Assembly (NCBI RefSeq): GCF_000302535.1
Contig: NC_018708.1
Span: forward strand, 1,674,001-1,738,000
Direction: 5' to 3'
From: Acidovorax sp. KKS102
GTDB lineage: Bacteria; Pseudomonadota; Gammaproteobacteria; Burkholderiales; Burkholderiaceae_C
DNA length: 64,000 nt
The position numbers and the translations under genes were made by a program. The notes under the pieces were generated by a model. That model worked only from the letters and a program-made list of their open reading frames with translations. It was not told the origin of the DNA and did not search any database. Below, piece by piece: positions 57,165 to 64,000 of this stretch (its first letter is position 1; each line of letters starts with the position of its first letter).

Positions 57165-57607
57165 AGATTGACGTGAAGATTCTCGACCCGCGCATGGCGG
57201 ACCAATTGCCGACCTATGCCACGCCCGGTAGCGCGGGGCTGGACCTGCGTGCCTGCCTGGATGCGCCGCTGACCCTGCAGCCCAACGCCTGGCAACTGGT
57301 ACCCACGGGCATTGCGATCTACCTGCAAGACCCAGGCTATGCCGCGCTGATCTTGCCGCGCTCGGGCCTGGGCCATAAACATGGCATCGTGCTCGGCAAC
57401 CTGGTGGGTTTGATCGACAGCGACTATCAGGGGCAGCTCATGGTAAGCGCCTGGAACCGCAGCAACGTGGCTTTCACTTTGGAGCCCATGGAGCGGTTGG
57501 CCCAGCTGGTGATTGTTCCGGTGGTGCAGGCCCAGTTCAACGTCGTCACCGAGTTCGCAGCCACACAGCGGGGTGAGGGCGGGTACGGCTCCACGGGCAA
57601 GTCCTGA
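57161..57607 (+). CDS. dut: dUTP diphosphatase
   Basis: Removes dUTP and makes dUMP. 148 residues, trimeric fold. Five motifs visible: [37 protein letters not shown], and [13 protein letters not shown] start 57161 with AGGAAAG upstream; it overlaps the preceding stop. Confidence 0.96.
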   Translation: MKIDVKILDPRMADQLPTYATPGSAGLDLRACLDAPLTLQPNAWQLVPTGIAIYLQDPGYAALILPRSGLGHKHGIVLGNLVGLIDSDYQGQLMVSAWNRSNVAFTLEPMERLAQLVIVPVVQAQFNVVTEFAATQRGEGGYGSTGKS

Positions 57608-57820
57608 CGCAGACCGACTGATGACGTGGTGCCCGGGGGCTCGTAGCTGGTTTGTAAGAATCCGCTTACGTTTCGATGGGTCTGTTACCGACCTATGGAT
57701 GGCCCCGTGTCTACGCTACGGCATCCTCGGGCGTTGTTCCAATCTGCACATGGGCATTGAGCTGGAATCCTTCTGGATTCTTTTGCCAATGCGTAGCCCG
57801 ACAACTTCAGGAGATTGAAC

Positions 57821-58321
57821 ATGCAATTCCACCGTCCTCTCGCCCTCGTGGGCACCGTGGTTCTGGCTGCTTCGCTGGCCGCTTGTGGCCACAGCCGCCC
57901 CGCCCCCGCGCCGCAGTATTCCGGCGGCTATTCCAGTGGGTACCAGACGGCTCCTGCCTATCCGCAGCAACAAGCGGGCACAGAATATGGCCGCGTTTCC
58001 AACATTGAGGTCCTGCAAGGACGCAGCCAAGGCCAGACCACTGGCACGGGTGCCGTTCTGGGCGCCGTGGTGGGTGGCGTGCTGGGCAACCAGGTGGGCA
58101 AGGGCACGGGTCGCGCCGCAGCCACTGCGGTGGGCGTGCTGGGTGGTGCAGTGGCTGGCAACGCCATCGAAGGCCGCAACAACCAGGAATACGTGCAGGG
58201 ATACCGGCTGTCTGTGCAGCTGGACCAAGGTGGCTACCGCGTGTACGACGTGAGCAGCCCGGGGGACCTCCGCATCGGTGACCGCGTGCGTCTGTACAAC
58301 GGCCAGATCTCGCGCATGTGA
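57821..58321 (+). CDS. Glycine-zipper 2TM surface-antigen-like lipoprotein
   Basis: 166 residues. Lipobox LAAC near residue 20. The first part is Pro/Tyr/Ser-rich; the glycine-zipper (TGTGAVLGAVVGGVLGNQVG with AVGVLGGAVAGNAIEG) and a C-terminal SH3-like beta segment (YRLSVQLDQGGYRVYDV) match the 17-kDa antigen/SlyB-like type. Probably an outer-membrane protein of stress response. CAGGAGA ribosome site. 213-base upstream region contains GTAAG-N6-CTTAC and a GAATCC-N4-GGATTC palindrome. Confidence 0.88.
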   Translation: MQFHRPLALVGTVVLAASLAACGHSRPAPAPQYSGGYSSGYQTAPAYPQQQAGTEYGRVSNIEVLQGRSQGQTTGTGAVLGAVVGGVLGNQVGKGTGRAAATAVGVLGGAVAGNAIEGRNNQEYVQGYRLSVQLDQGGYRVYDVSSPGDLRIGDRVRLYNGQISRM

Positions 58322-58340
58322 TCTGATCGACACCACAAAA

Positions 58341-58374
58341 AACGGGCGCCCCGATTTGATTCGGGGCGCCCGTT
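58341..58374. terminator. Bidirectional terminator between 58.3-kb genes
   Basis: A perfect 14-bp stem, AACGGGCGCCCCGA at 58341 with its complement at 58361-58374, loop TTTGAT. T-runs lie on both sides; better on the minus side (TTTTTTG). Serves two convergent genes. Confidence 0.85.
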
Positions 58375-58402
58375 GTGCTTTTGAAACCGGTTCTTAGGGA
58401 GC

Positions 58403-58927
58403 TCAGTGCAGCAACGAGCTGCCTGGCGCCTGGGGCTGAATGCGGAAGAAGCCGGTTCCTGCCGTGCCGCGTCCAATCTCCTCTTCGGTGGCCTCGCGCA
58501 CGGCCTCCACGGTCAGTTGCAGGCGCAGCGCGATGCCCGCCAGCGGGTGGTTGCCGTCGAGCACGATGTGGTCGGGGTAGATCTCGGCCACGGTGTACAG
58601 GGCGGTGCGGGGGGCATCGGGGTTGCAGCCTTCGGGCAGCGCCATGCCGTCAAAGGTCATGCCTTCTTCGATCTCGGCGGGGAAAAGGGCGCGTGGCTCC
58701 AAGAACAGCAATTGGTCATTGAAGTCACCGAAGGCGTCCTCGGGTTCGAGGTGCAGCGCCAGCTTGGCGCCCGGGCCATGGCCTTGCAAGGCCTCTTCGA
58801 TGCGGGGCAGGAGATCATCACCGCCCACCAAAAACTCCACGGGCTCGTCAAGCACATCCAGCTCTTCGCCCAGGGTGTCTTTCAGGGTCCAGGTCAGTGC
58901 GACCACACATTGTTGGGTAATTTCCAT
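58403..58927 (-). CDS. SlyD-like FKBP-type peptidyl-prolyl isomerase
   Basis: 174 residues. Start MEITQQCVVALTWTLKDTLG; the insert-in-flap domain is present with LEPEDAFGDFNDQLLFLEPR, and the FKBP core with GNHPLAGIALRLQLTV. The C-terminus lacks the His/Cys-rich metal-binding tail of E. coli SlyD (ends GSSLLH). So folding help rather than nickel handling is likely. Divergent from the cupin oxygenase, 54 bases apart. Confidence 0.9.
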   Translation of the reverse strand: MEITQQCVVALTWTLKDTLGEELDVLDEPVEFLVGGDDLLPRIEEALQGHGPGAKLALHLEPEDAFGDFNDQLLFLEPRALFPAEIEEGMTFDGMALPEGCNPDAPRTALYTVAEIYPDHIVLDGNHPLAGIALRLQLTVEAVREATEEEIGRGTAGTGFFRIQPQAPGSSLLH

Positions 58928-58981
58928 AGGAGAATTGTCGCAGTTTGACCAACGGCCCCGCAAAGGGGCAAGACTTTCCTC

Positions 58982-60112
58982 ATGGACATTCAGCAACCCC
59001 TGGCGCTGCTCGCCGGCCTCACTCCCGCGCAATTCATGCGCCGCCACTGGCAGAAGAAGCCCTTGCTGGTGCGCCAGGCGATCCCGCAGTTTGCACCGCC
59101 GGTGCTGCGGACCGAGCTGTTTGCGCTGGCTGCCCAAGAGGGCGTGGAGTCGCGTTTGGTGCAACTGGTCAAGGGCGTTTGGAAGCTGCGCCACGGGCCC
59201 TTCAGCCGCCGAGCACTGCCTGCGTTGCAGCAGCCCGACTGGACGCTGCTCGTGCAGGGCGTCGATCTGCACAACGACGCGGTGCATGCGCTGATGCAGC
59301 AGTTCCGTTTTGTGCCCGAGGCGCGGCTGGACGATCTCATGATCAGCTACGCCAGCAACGGCGGTGGCGTAGGGCCCCATTTCGACAGTTACGACGTCTT
59401 TTTGCTGCAGGCGCACGGCAAGCGGCGCTGGCGCATCGGGCGCCAGAAGGATCTGTCGCTGCGCGACGGCATTCCCTTGAAGATATTGGCCGAGTTTGAG
59501 CCCGAAGAAGAGTTTGTGCTGGAGCCGGGCGACATGCTGTATCTGCCTCCGCGCTATGCCCACGACGGGATCGCCGAAGGCGAGTGCATGACGTATTCCA
59601 TCGGTTTTCGCGCGCCAGCCCGCGCCGAGCTGGCGCAGGAGCTGCTGGTGCGTCTGGCGGAAGATGCCGGGGATGACGATCACCCTTTGCTCTACCGCGA
59701 TGCAGGGCAGGACGCGGTGGCGCAGCCAGCGCACATTCCCGCCGGGTTGCAGGACTTTGCGCGCGAGGCCCTGTCGCGTGCGCTGGCCCAGCCCCTGGTG
59801 CTGGAGCGCGCGCTGGGCGAGTACCTCACCGAGCCCAAGCCCAGCGTATGGTTTGAGCCGGGCGACACCCGGGTGATGCTGGAAGGGGTGCGGCTGGACC
59901 GCAAGAGCCGCATGATGTACGACGCACACCACATCTTCATCAACGGTGAAAGCTACCGTGCGGCAGGGCGTGACGCCACGCTGATGCGGCGCCTGGCCGA
60001 TGAGCGCCAACTGTCGGCACGGGATCTGGCCCGGGCCAGCGACGACGCGCTGGAACTGCTTTCGTCGTGGTGCGATGCGGGCTGGGCCCATGTCTGGGCC
60101 GGTGGAGAATGA
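58982..60112 (+). CDS. JmjC/cupin-type 2-oxoglutarate oxygenase (RoxA/YcfD-like)
   Basis: 376 residues. The iron motif H-x-D is in GPHFDSYDVFLLQ with a distal His likely in PRYAHDGIAEG. The N-terminal half starts with GLTPAQFMRRHWQKKPLLV, as in YcfD, the ribosomal protein L16 arginine hydroxylase. The C-terminal winged domain is present. Substrate inferred from family. The next gene follows by 13 bases. Confidence 0.9.
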   Translation: MDIQQPLALLAGLTPAQFMRRHWQKKPLLVRQAIPQFAPPVLRTELFALAAQEGVESRLVQLVKGVWKLRHGPFSRRALPALQQPDWTLLVQGVDLHNDAVHALMQQFRFVPEARLDDLMISYASNGGGVGPHFDSYDVFLLQAHGKRRWRIGRQKDLSLRDGIPLKILAEFEPEEEFVLEPGDMLYLPPRYAHDGIAEGECMTYSIGFRAPARAELAQELLVRLAEDAGDDDHPLLYRDAGQDAVAQPAHIPAGLQDFAREALSRALAQPLVLERALGEYLTEPKPSVWFEPGDTRVMLEGVRLDRKSRMMYDAHHIFINGESYRAAGRDATLMRRLADERQLSARDLARASDDALELLSSWCDAGWAHVWAGGE

Positions 60113-60125
60113 CCAGGAGCCAGTG

Positions 60126-60647
60126 ATGACCGATACAGCCACCCCCTCTGCCGAGCCTTTGCGCGACTTGCCCAGCGGGCGATTCAGCGGGCGCGAGACG
60201 TTTCAGCAACTGGTGCGCGACGCGATTGCCACGGCGGCACGGGATGGCTGGCAGGAAATTTTCATCAGCGATGCCAACTTCCATGACTGGCCCCTGGGCG
60301 AGCGTGCGGTGGTCGAGGCCTTGCAGGACTGGGCCCGGAGCGGCCGGCGCTTCACCATGCTGGCTTGCAGTTATGACGACGTGATCCGCCGCCATGCCCG
60401 CTTTGTGCGCTGGCGTGGCACCTGGGACCACATCATCACCTGCCGCCGCAGCCCGGCTGCCGACCCGCTGGACTTGCCCAGTGCGCTGTGGTCGCCGCAA
60501 TGGGTGCTGCATCGGCTCGATCCCGAGCGCTGCGTGGGGGTGACTGGCAGCGAGGCCGATCGCAGGGTGATGCTGCATGAGACGCTCAACGAGTGGGTGC
60601 GCAGCAAGAGCGCGCCTGGATTCCCCTCCACCACGCTGGGGTTGTAG
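60126..60647 (+). CDS. Conserved hypothetical protein downstream of the oxygenase
   Basis: 173 residues from ATG 60126 with CAGGAGCC upstream. ATAARDGWQEIFISDANFHD and GRRFTMLACSYDDVIRRHAR, with a Trp-rich WRGTWDHIITCRR, look like a compact alpha/beta fold, possibly of phospholipase D-like ancestry without HKD motifs. I know no function. Adjacent to the oxygenase gene with a short gap, thus likely cotranscribed. Confidence 0.75.
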   Translation: MTDTATPSAEPLRDLPSGRFSGRETFQQLVRDAIATAARDGWQEIFISDANFHDWPLGERAVVEALQDWARSGRRFTMLACSYDDVIRRHARFVRWRGTWDHIITCRRSPAADPLDLPSALWSPQWVLHRLDPERCVGVTGSEADRRVMLHETLNEWVRSKSAPGFPSTTLGL

Positions 60648-60752
60648 CTTTTGCCCCATTTTGGGGAACGCCCGTTGGCAGGGCGCCACGCGGCGGTCGC
60701 GCCCGCCGGGATACTGCGCAAAGTCAAGCTGGCGTAAAGCTTTCGTCAGTGT

Positions 60753-60783
60753 TAGTCAGTATTGACTAAATACCAATATAATC
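60753..60783 (+). promoter_or_regulatory. Promoter with overlapping palindromic operator
   Basis: TTAGTCA-GTAT-TGACTAA (60753-60770) is a perfect 7-bp inverted repeat, followed by TATAAT at 60778-60783. A repressor bound here would cover the -35 region. A partial third half GTCAG lies at 60746. It serves the lipoprotein gene starting at 60899. Confidence 0.6.
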
Positions 60784-60898
60784 TGCGGCTGTGCCCAAAA
60801 AGGTGCAACCAAGTGCATTGTGCCAATGCGTGCATGGGCTCAGGAAGCCTGACGCCGTGGCTTTTCAAGATTCTGTCTGTCCAAATAGGAAAATCGAA

Positions 60899-61180
60899 AT
60901 GAAGAACTCTCTCGTTCTGGCCGCCCTGATCGCTGCTGCTGCACTCGCCGCTTGTGGCAAGAAGGAAGAACCCGCTCCAGCACCCGCTCCCGCTCCTGTG
61001 GAAGCTCCCGCCGCAGCACCTGCTCCCGCCGCCGAGCCAGCAGCTCCTGCCGCTTCCGACGCTGCTGCTCCTGCCGCCGCTGCACCTGCTGCTGACGCTG
61101 CTGCTCCTGCCGCTGACGCTGCCAAGGCTGCTGCTGACGCCGCTGCCACCGCCGCTACCGGCGCTTCCGCAGCCAAGTAA
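60899..61180 (+). CDS. Small Ala/Pro-rich lipoprotein
   Basis: 93 residues. Signal peptide MKNSLVLAALIAAAALAAC with the lipobox Cys at residue 19. After GKKEEP the sequence is a repeated Ala/Pro, then Ala/Asp region (PAPAPAPVEAPAAAPAPA and ADAAAPAADAAKAAADAA), suggesting an extended or helical linker rather than a fold. Ribosome site AGGAAA. Function unknown. Strong promoter-like and terminator sequences point to high expression of a monocistronic gene. Confidence 0.8.
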   Translation: MKNSLVLAALIAAAALAACGKKEEPAPAPAPAPVEAPAAAPAPAAEPAAPAASDAAAPAAAAPAADAAAPAADAAKAAADAAATAATGASAAK

Positions 61181-61226
61181 ATCGCTGCAGGCTCTGGGCT
61201 GACCCTAAGGTCGGCCTGTGCCACGG

Positions 61227-61257
61227 CCCCGCACCGCAAGGTCCGGGGCTTTTTTTA
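61227..61257 (+). terminator. Terminator after the Ala/Pro-rich lipoprotein
   Basis: GCCCCG, 12-base loop, CGGGGC and seven T residues. Confidence 0.85.
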
Positions 61258-61303
61258 TGCCCTTCGCCAGGGTGAGGCAGTCAAGGGCGCACGGTTCGGG
61301 CCA

Positions 61304-62086
61304 TCAGGGGTTCACGTCGAACCATTGCGTCCCCTCGGTGGGGCTGGCGACCTGGATATCCTCATCCGCCCACCCCAGCGCGGCGGCCAGTGACTGGCGG
61401 GCAAGGGCGGGGAGGTTGTTCTGCGCACTCAGGTGCGCCGCCACCACGCGCTGCAGGCCGTCATGCTGCACCGCGCGCAGGATCTCTGCGGTTGCTGTGT
61501 TGGCCAGGTGTCCATACAGCCCCCCTACGCGGCGCTTCAGAAACGGTGGATAGCGGGATGCGGCCAGCATGTCGGGGTCGTGGTTGGCCTCGATCATGAG
61601 GGCGTGGCATCCCTGCAGCTGCTGCAGCACATGGGAGCTGGCATGGCCCAGATCGGTCAGGACACCCAGGTGTGCGGCGCCGTCGGAGCAGCGCAGCTGC
61701 AGAGGCTCGCGGGCATCGTGCGGCACGGTGAACGGGCGGGCTTCGAAGGCGCCCATGTCGATTGCTTCCATGTCGTGCGCTACCCGCATCAAGCCGTCCA
61801 GGTCTGGCGCGCCTATGGCCGCGTAGGTGCCTTGGCTCATCCACACGGGAATGCGAAAACGCAGCGCCAGGGTCTGGGCACAGCCGATGTGATCGGAGTG
61901 TTCGTGGGTGATAAAGAGGGCGTCTAGGTCTTCCACCTGCAACTGCGCTTGTGCCAGGCGGTCCTGCAATTGCCGGATGCCGAGCCCGCAATCGATCAAG
62001 AGGCGGCGCACCTGGCTGCCACTGCGGCCTTCGACCACCGTGGCATTGCCGGTGCTGCCGCTGCCCAGGTTCTTGAATCGGAGCAT
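61304..62086 (-). CDS. MBL-fold metallo-hydrolase
   Basis: 260 residues from ATG 62086 (a longer start to 62134 is unlike the family). THEHSDH metal motif near residue 57; further ligands in LTDLGHAS, ANHD and AAHLS. Resembles the YycJ/WalJ-like group, which act on nucleic acids or cell-wall signalling; no activity is assigned. It lies downstream of bamC on the same strand, separated by a terminator. Confidence 0.88.
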   Translation of the reverse strand: MLRFKNLGSGSTGNATVVEGRSGSQVRRLLIDCGLGIRQLQDRLAQAQLQVEDLDALFITHEHSDHIGCAQTLALRFRIPVWMSQGTYAAIGAPDLDGLMRVAHDMEAIDMGAFEARPFTVPHDAREPLQLRCSDGAAHLGVLTDLGHASSHVLQQLQGCHALMIEANHDPDMLAASRYPPFLKRRVGGLYGHLANTATAEILRAVQHDGLQRVVAAHLSAQNNLPALARQSLAAALGWADEDIQVASPTEGTQWFDVNP

Positions 62087-62116
62087 GGCGGGGCGAAAGA
62101 ATGGGTTTGTGGCAGC

Positions 62117-62160
62117 CCAAAAAACCAGAGCCACCGTCCACCCGAAGGTGGAGGGGGCTC
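62117..62160 (-). terminator. Terminator of bamC
   Basis: Minus strand: GAGCC with GGCTC and an inner CCACC..GGTGG, then CTGG and TTTTTT. It follows the bamC stop by 37 bases. Confidence 0.75.
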
Positions 62161-62196
62161 CAGAGGTGTGGGTGGCGGCCTTTCGGCCTGCGCCGC

Positions 62197-63294
62197 TTAT
62201 TTCAGGTCGTCAGCAATCACGCGCACGATGCGCTCGGCATTGGCCGAGGTCTCGGGGGCGCCGGCTTCGTTGAGCACCGACACGGTGGTTGCTTCACCCT
62301 GGCTGCGCACCACGATACGGTACTTGAGCGGAGGAGTTGCGGACGTGGAACTGAACAGCTTGCTAAAGAAGCCTGGCTCTTTCTTCTCGGTGTCCGGCGC
62401 CACGTAGCGCACAAAGTACGTGCCTTCATTGCGGTTGCGGTCTTCCACCGTGAAGCCGGTGCGGTCCAGCGCCAGGCCCACACGGCGCCATGCGCGGTCA
62501 AAACCTTCGTCCAGCTGCACCACCGGCACATTGTTCACCGTGGCCATGCGGGCGGCCTGGGTGCGTGGTGCGGGGGCTGCGGCGACAGCCTTGGACTGCT
62601 CCTGGCTCACGCCCAGCTTGACCATCAGGCGGCGCAGGAATTCGGTTTCGAGTTCCGGGTCGGAGGGGCGAGGCTGCCAGACGGTGCTGTCCTTGGTGAC
62701 GTTGCCATAGACCTCGACCATCCCGCGGTGGGTGATGTAGATCTCGGTGCCTCCATTGGCATTGCGTTCCAGCCGGGTGCGGAACTTGTCCCGTTCGCCG
62801 GTGGAGTACAGGGACTCCATCAGCTTGCCGATGGTGGAACGGATGAAATCCTGCGGCAGCTTGGCGCGGTTCTCAGCCCAGTCGGTCTCCATGATGCCGA
62901 CATTGGCCTCTGACTGGGCCAGCGTGAAGCCACTTTCCAGCCAGAAGTCGCGCACGGGCTCCCACAGCTTGTCGGCAGGGCGGTTGACCACCAGCCAGCG
63001 CTGGTTGCCATCGCGCTCGATGCGCACGTCGCCCAGCTGCAGGGCCGCCGCGTTGGCGTTGCCCGACGGCTGCGCTGCCTGGCCGGCCTGCATGGCGGCG
63101 GCAGAGACCGAGCCACCCGGCATGGCGTAGCGCGAGTCGCGCGACAGCTGGGTGAGGTCCGGTGGGACTTCCAGCGACGAGCCCTTGGCGGCGCTCTTGT
63201 AGTCGATCTTGTCGCCTTCCAGAATGCTGGTGGAGCAGGCGGACAGGGCCATGGCGAGGGCCAGCAGGCTGAGGCGGGTGGTAGCAGCTTTCAC
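62197..63294 (-). CDS. bamC: Outer-membrane assembly lipoprotein BamC
   Basis: 365 residues from a GTG at 63294, which has AAGGAT eight bases before it; the ATG at 63333 would add 13 residues. Lipoprotein signal with ALSACSTS. The unstructured N-terminal BamD-contact segment DKIDYKSAAKGSSLEVPPDL is clear, then two helix-grip domains. Part of the Bam complex for beta-barrel insertion. It follows dapA, the familiar dapA-bamC order; gap 47 bases or less. Confidence 0.93.
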   Translation of the reverse strand: MKAATTRLSLLALAMALSACSTSILEGDKIDYKSAAKGSSLEVPPDLTQLSRDSRYAMPGGSVSAAAMQAGQAAQPSGNANAAALQLGDVRIERDGNQRWLVVNRPADKLWEPVRDFWLESGFTLAQSEANVGIMETDWAENRAKLPQDFIRSTIGKLMESLYSTGERDKFRTRLERNANGGTEIYITHRGMVEVYGNVTKDSTVWQPRPSDPELETEFLRRLMVKLGVSQEQSKAVAAAPAPRTQAARMATVNNVPVVQLDEGFDRAWRRVGLALDRTGFTVEDRNRNEGTYFVRYVAPDTEKKEPGFFSKLFSSTSATPPLKYRIVVRSQGEATTVSVLNEAGAPETSANAERIVRVIADDLK

Positions 63295-63341
63295 GCGGAA
63301 ATCCTTGGGAAGTGTCTCTGAGAGCGGGCGCAAAGCCCGAA

Positions 63342-64000
63342 TTAGATCAGGCCGCTGGTGCGCAGTGCCGACTCGACCACAGCCTCATTGCTGCTGGCCA
63401 GGGGCGTCATGGGCAGGCGCATGGTGCCGCCACACAGGCCCATGCGGGCCATGGCCCACTTGACCGGGATGGGGTTGGCTTCGACGAACAGGTTCTTGTG
63501 CACGGGCATCAGCTTGAACTGGATTTCCATGGCCCGGCGCGCGTCGCCCGCCAGGGCGGCCACACACAGCTCGTGCATCAGGCGCGGGGCCACGTTGGCC
63601 GTCACGCTGATGTTGCCGTGGCCACCGCAGAGCATCAGGGCCACGGCGGTCGGGTCGTCGCCCGAGTACACGCCAAAGCCCTTGGGCACGTCGCGGATGA
63701 GCCACTGGGCGCGCTCAATGTTGCCGGTGGCTTCCTTGATGCCGATGATGCCGGGCACCTGGGCCAGGCGCAGCACGGTGTCGTGCTGCATATCGGCCAC
63801 CGAGCGGCCGGGCACGTTGTACAGCACGATGGGCAGGTCGCCCGTGGCTTCGGCGATGGCCTTGAAGTGCTGGTACTGGCCTTCTTGGGTGGGCTTGTTG
63901 TAGTAGGGCACTACCTGCAGCTGGCTGTCGGCCCCCACGCCGCGCGCGAACTTGGCCAGTTCGATGGCCTCGGCGGTGGAGTTGGCGCCGCAGCCGGCCA
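63342..64000 (-). CDS. dapA: 4-hydroxy-tetrahydrodipicolinate synthase, 5' end missing
   Basis: First committed step of lysine and meso-diaminopimelate synthesis. About 219 C-terminal residues are visible; the start lies beyond the window. Tyr of the catalytic triad is in LYNVPGRS, and the Schiff-base Lys is in [27 protein letters not shown] at the window edge is the usual barrel segment. Upstream of bamC, likely cotranscribed. Confidence 0.94.
   Translation of the reverse strand, partial: AGCGANSTAEAIELAKFARGVGADSQLQVVPYYNKPTQEGQYQHFKAIAEATGDLPIVLYNVPGRSVADMQHDTVLRLAQVPGIIGIKEATGNIERAQWLIRDVPKGFGVYSGDDPTAVALMLCGGHGNISVTANVAPRLMHELCVAALAGDARRAMEIQFKLMPVHKNLFVEANPIPVKWAMARMGLCGGTMRLPMTPLASSNEAVVESALRTSGLI

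Noticed and set aside
60763-60783. TTGACT followed by TATAAT as a sigma-70 promoter.
   Set aside because: Only 9 bases separate the hexamers; TTGACT is instead part of the TTAGTCA/TGACTAA palindrome. The TATAAT alone was kept as the likely -10.

Overview
The window looks like a chromosomal segment from a high-GC betaproteobacterium of the family Comamonadaceae, with Acidovorax or a close relative as the best guess. This rests on gene order (nuoN followed by DUF2818; pyrG-kdsA-DUF1330-eno-ftsB; coaBC-dut), on Bug-type solute-binding proteins, and on a scattered GCTATC/CTAGCGC repeat that I associate with this family. There is no plasmid or phage signature, no tRNA or rRNA gene and no CRISPR array. 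Most of the window is ordinary core genome. The unusual content lies in the repeats, in one interrupted operon, and in several proteins with altered key residues.

Layout. At 1-9.5 kb are the end of the nuo operon (nuoN, DUF2818), a DUF1178 gene, an ABC exporter on the minus strand, and a complete five-gene branched-chain-type ABC importer. At 9.5-19.7 kb is a minus-strand block: MFS pump, miaA, LolD-like ATPase, FtsX-like permease, PLP enzyme and CrtC/AttH-like lipocalin. It is interrupted by hsp20 with two fold-back repeats, and by a LysR/DUF4242 pair. At 20-27.4 kb are a serine hydrolase, a lipoprotein hydrolase, a PilB/GspE-type ATPase coupled to pilU, and gdhA. At 27.6-39.9 kb are a calcium-loop GDPD with a Pho-box-like promoter, mutL, a DedA protein, a chemoreceptor, a cupin, amiC, tsaE, queG, an arylesterase and an AEC carrier. 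At 40-44 kb are three Bug proteins, with xerD between the first and second. At 44-50.7 kb are tandem EAL-HDOD proteins, a ferritin-like protein, a gamma carbonic anhydrase homologue, hslO and a stand-alone CZB protein. At 50.7-57.6 kb are ftsB, eno, a DUF1330 gene broken by a stop codon, kdsA, pyrG, coaBC and dut. At 57.8-64 kb are envelope lipoproteins, a SlyD-like PPIase, a cupin oxygenase, an MBL hydrolase, bamC and a partial dapA.

How the genes fit together. Three tRNA-modification genes (miaA, tsaE, queG) lie within 20 kb. Envelope functions dominate: AmiC, BamC, KdsA, FtsB, DapA, glycine-zipper lipoproteins and an ABC-lipocalin export-like system. Uptake genes (Liv-type ABC, three Bug proteins, AEC) suggest scavenging of organic acids and amino acids.

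Most novel content. Eight degenerate copies of one short palindromic repeat are present; six lie inside reading frames (miaA, mutL, an ABC permease twice, a ferritin-like gene, a hypothetical gene) without breaking them. A 171-bp MITE-like fold-back supplies the stop codon of an ABC ATPase gene. Three GTCA cores spaced exactly 11 bp apart precede the GDPD gene. Coordinates were read by eye, so start codons flagged as uncertain should be treated that way.
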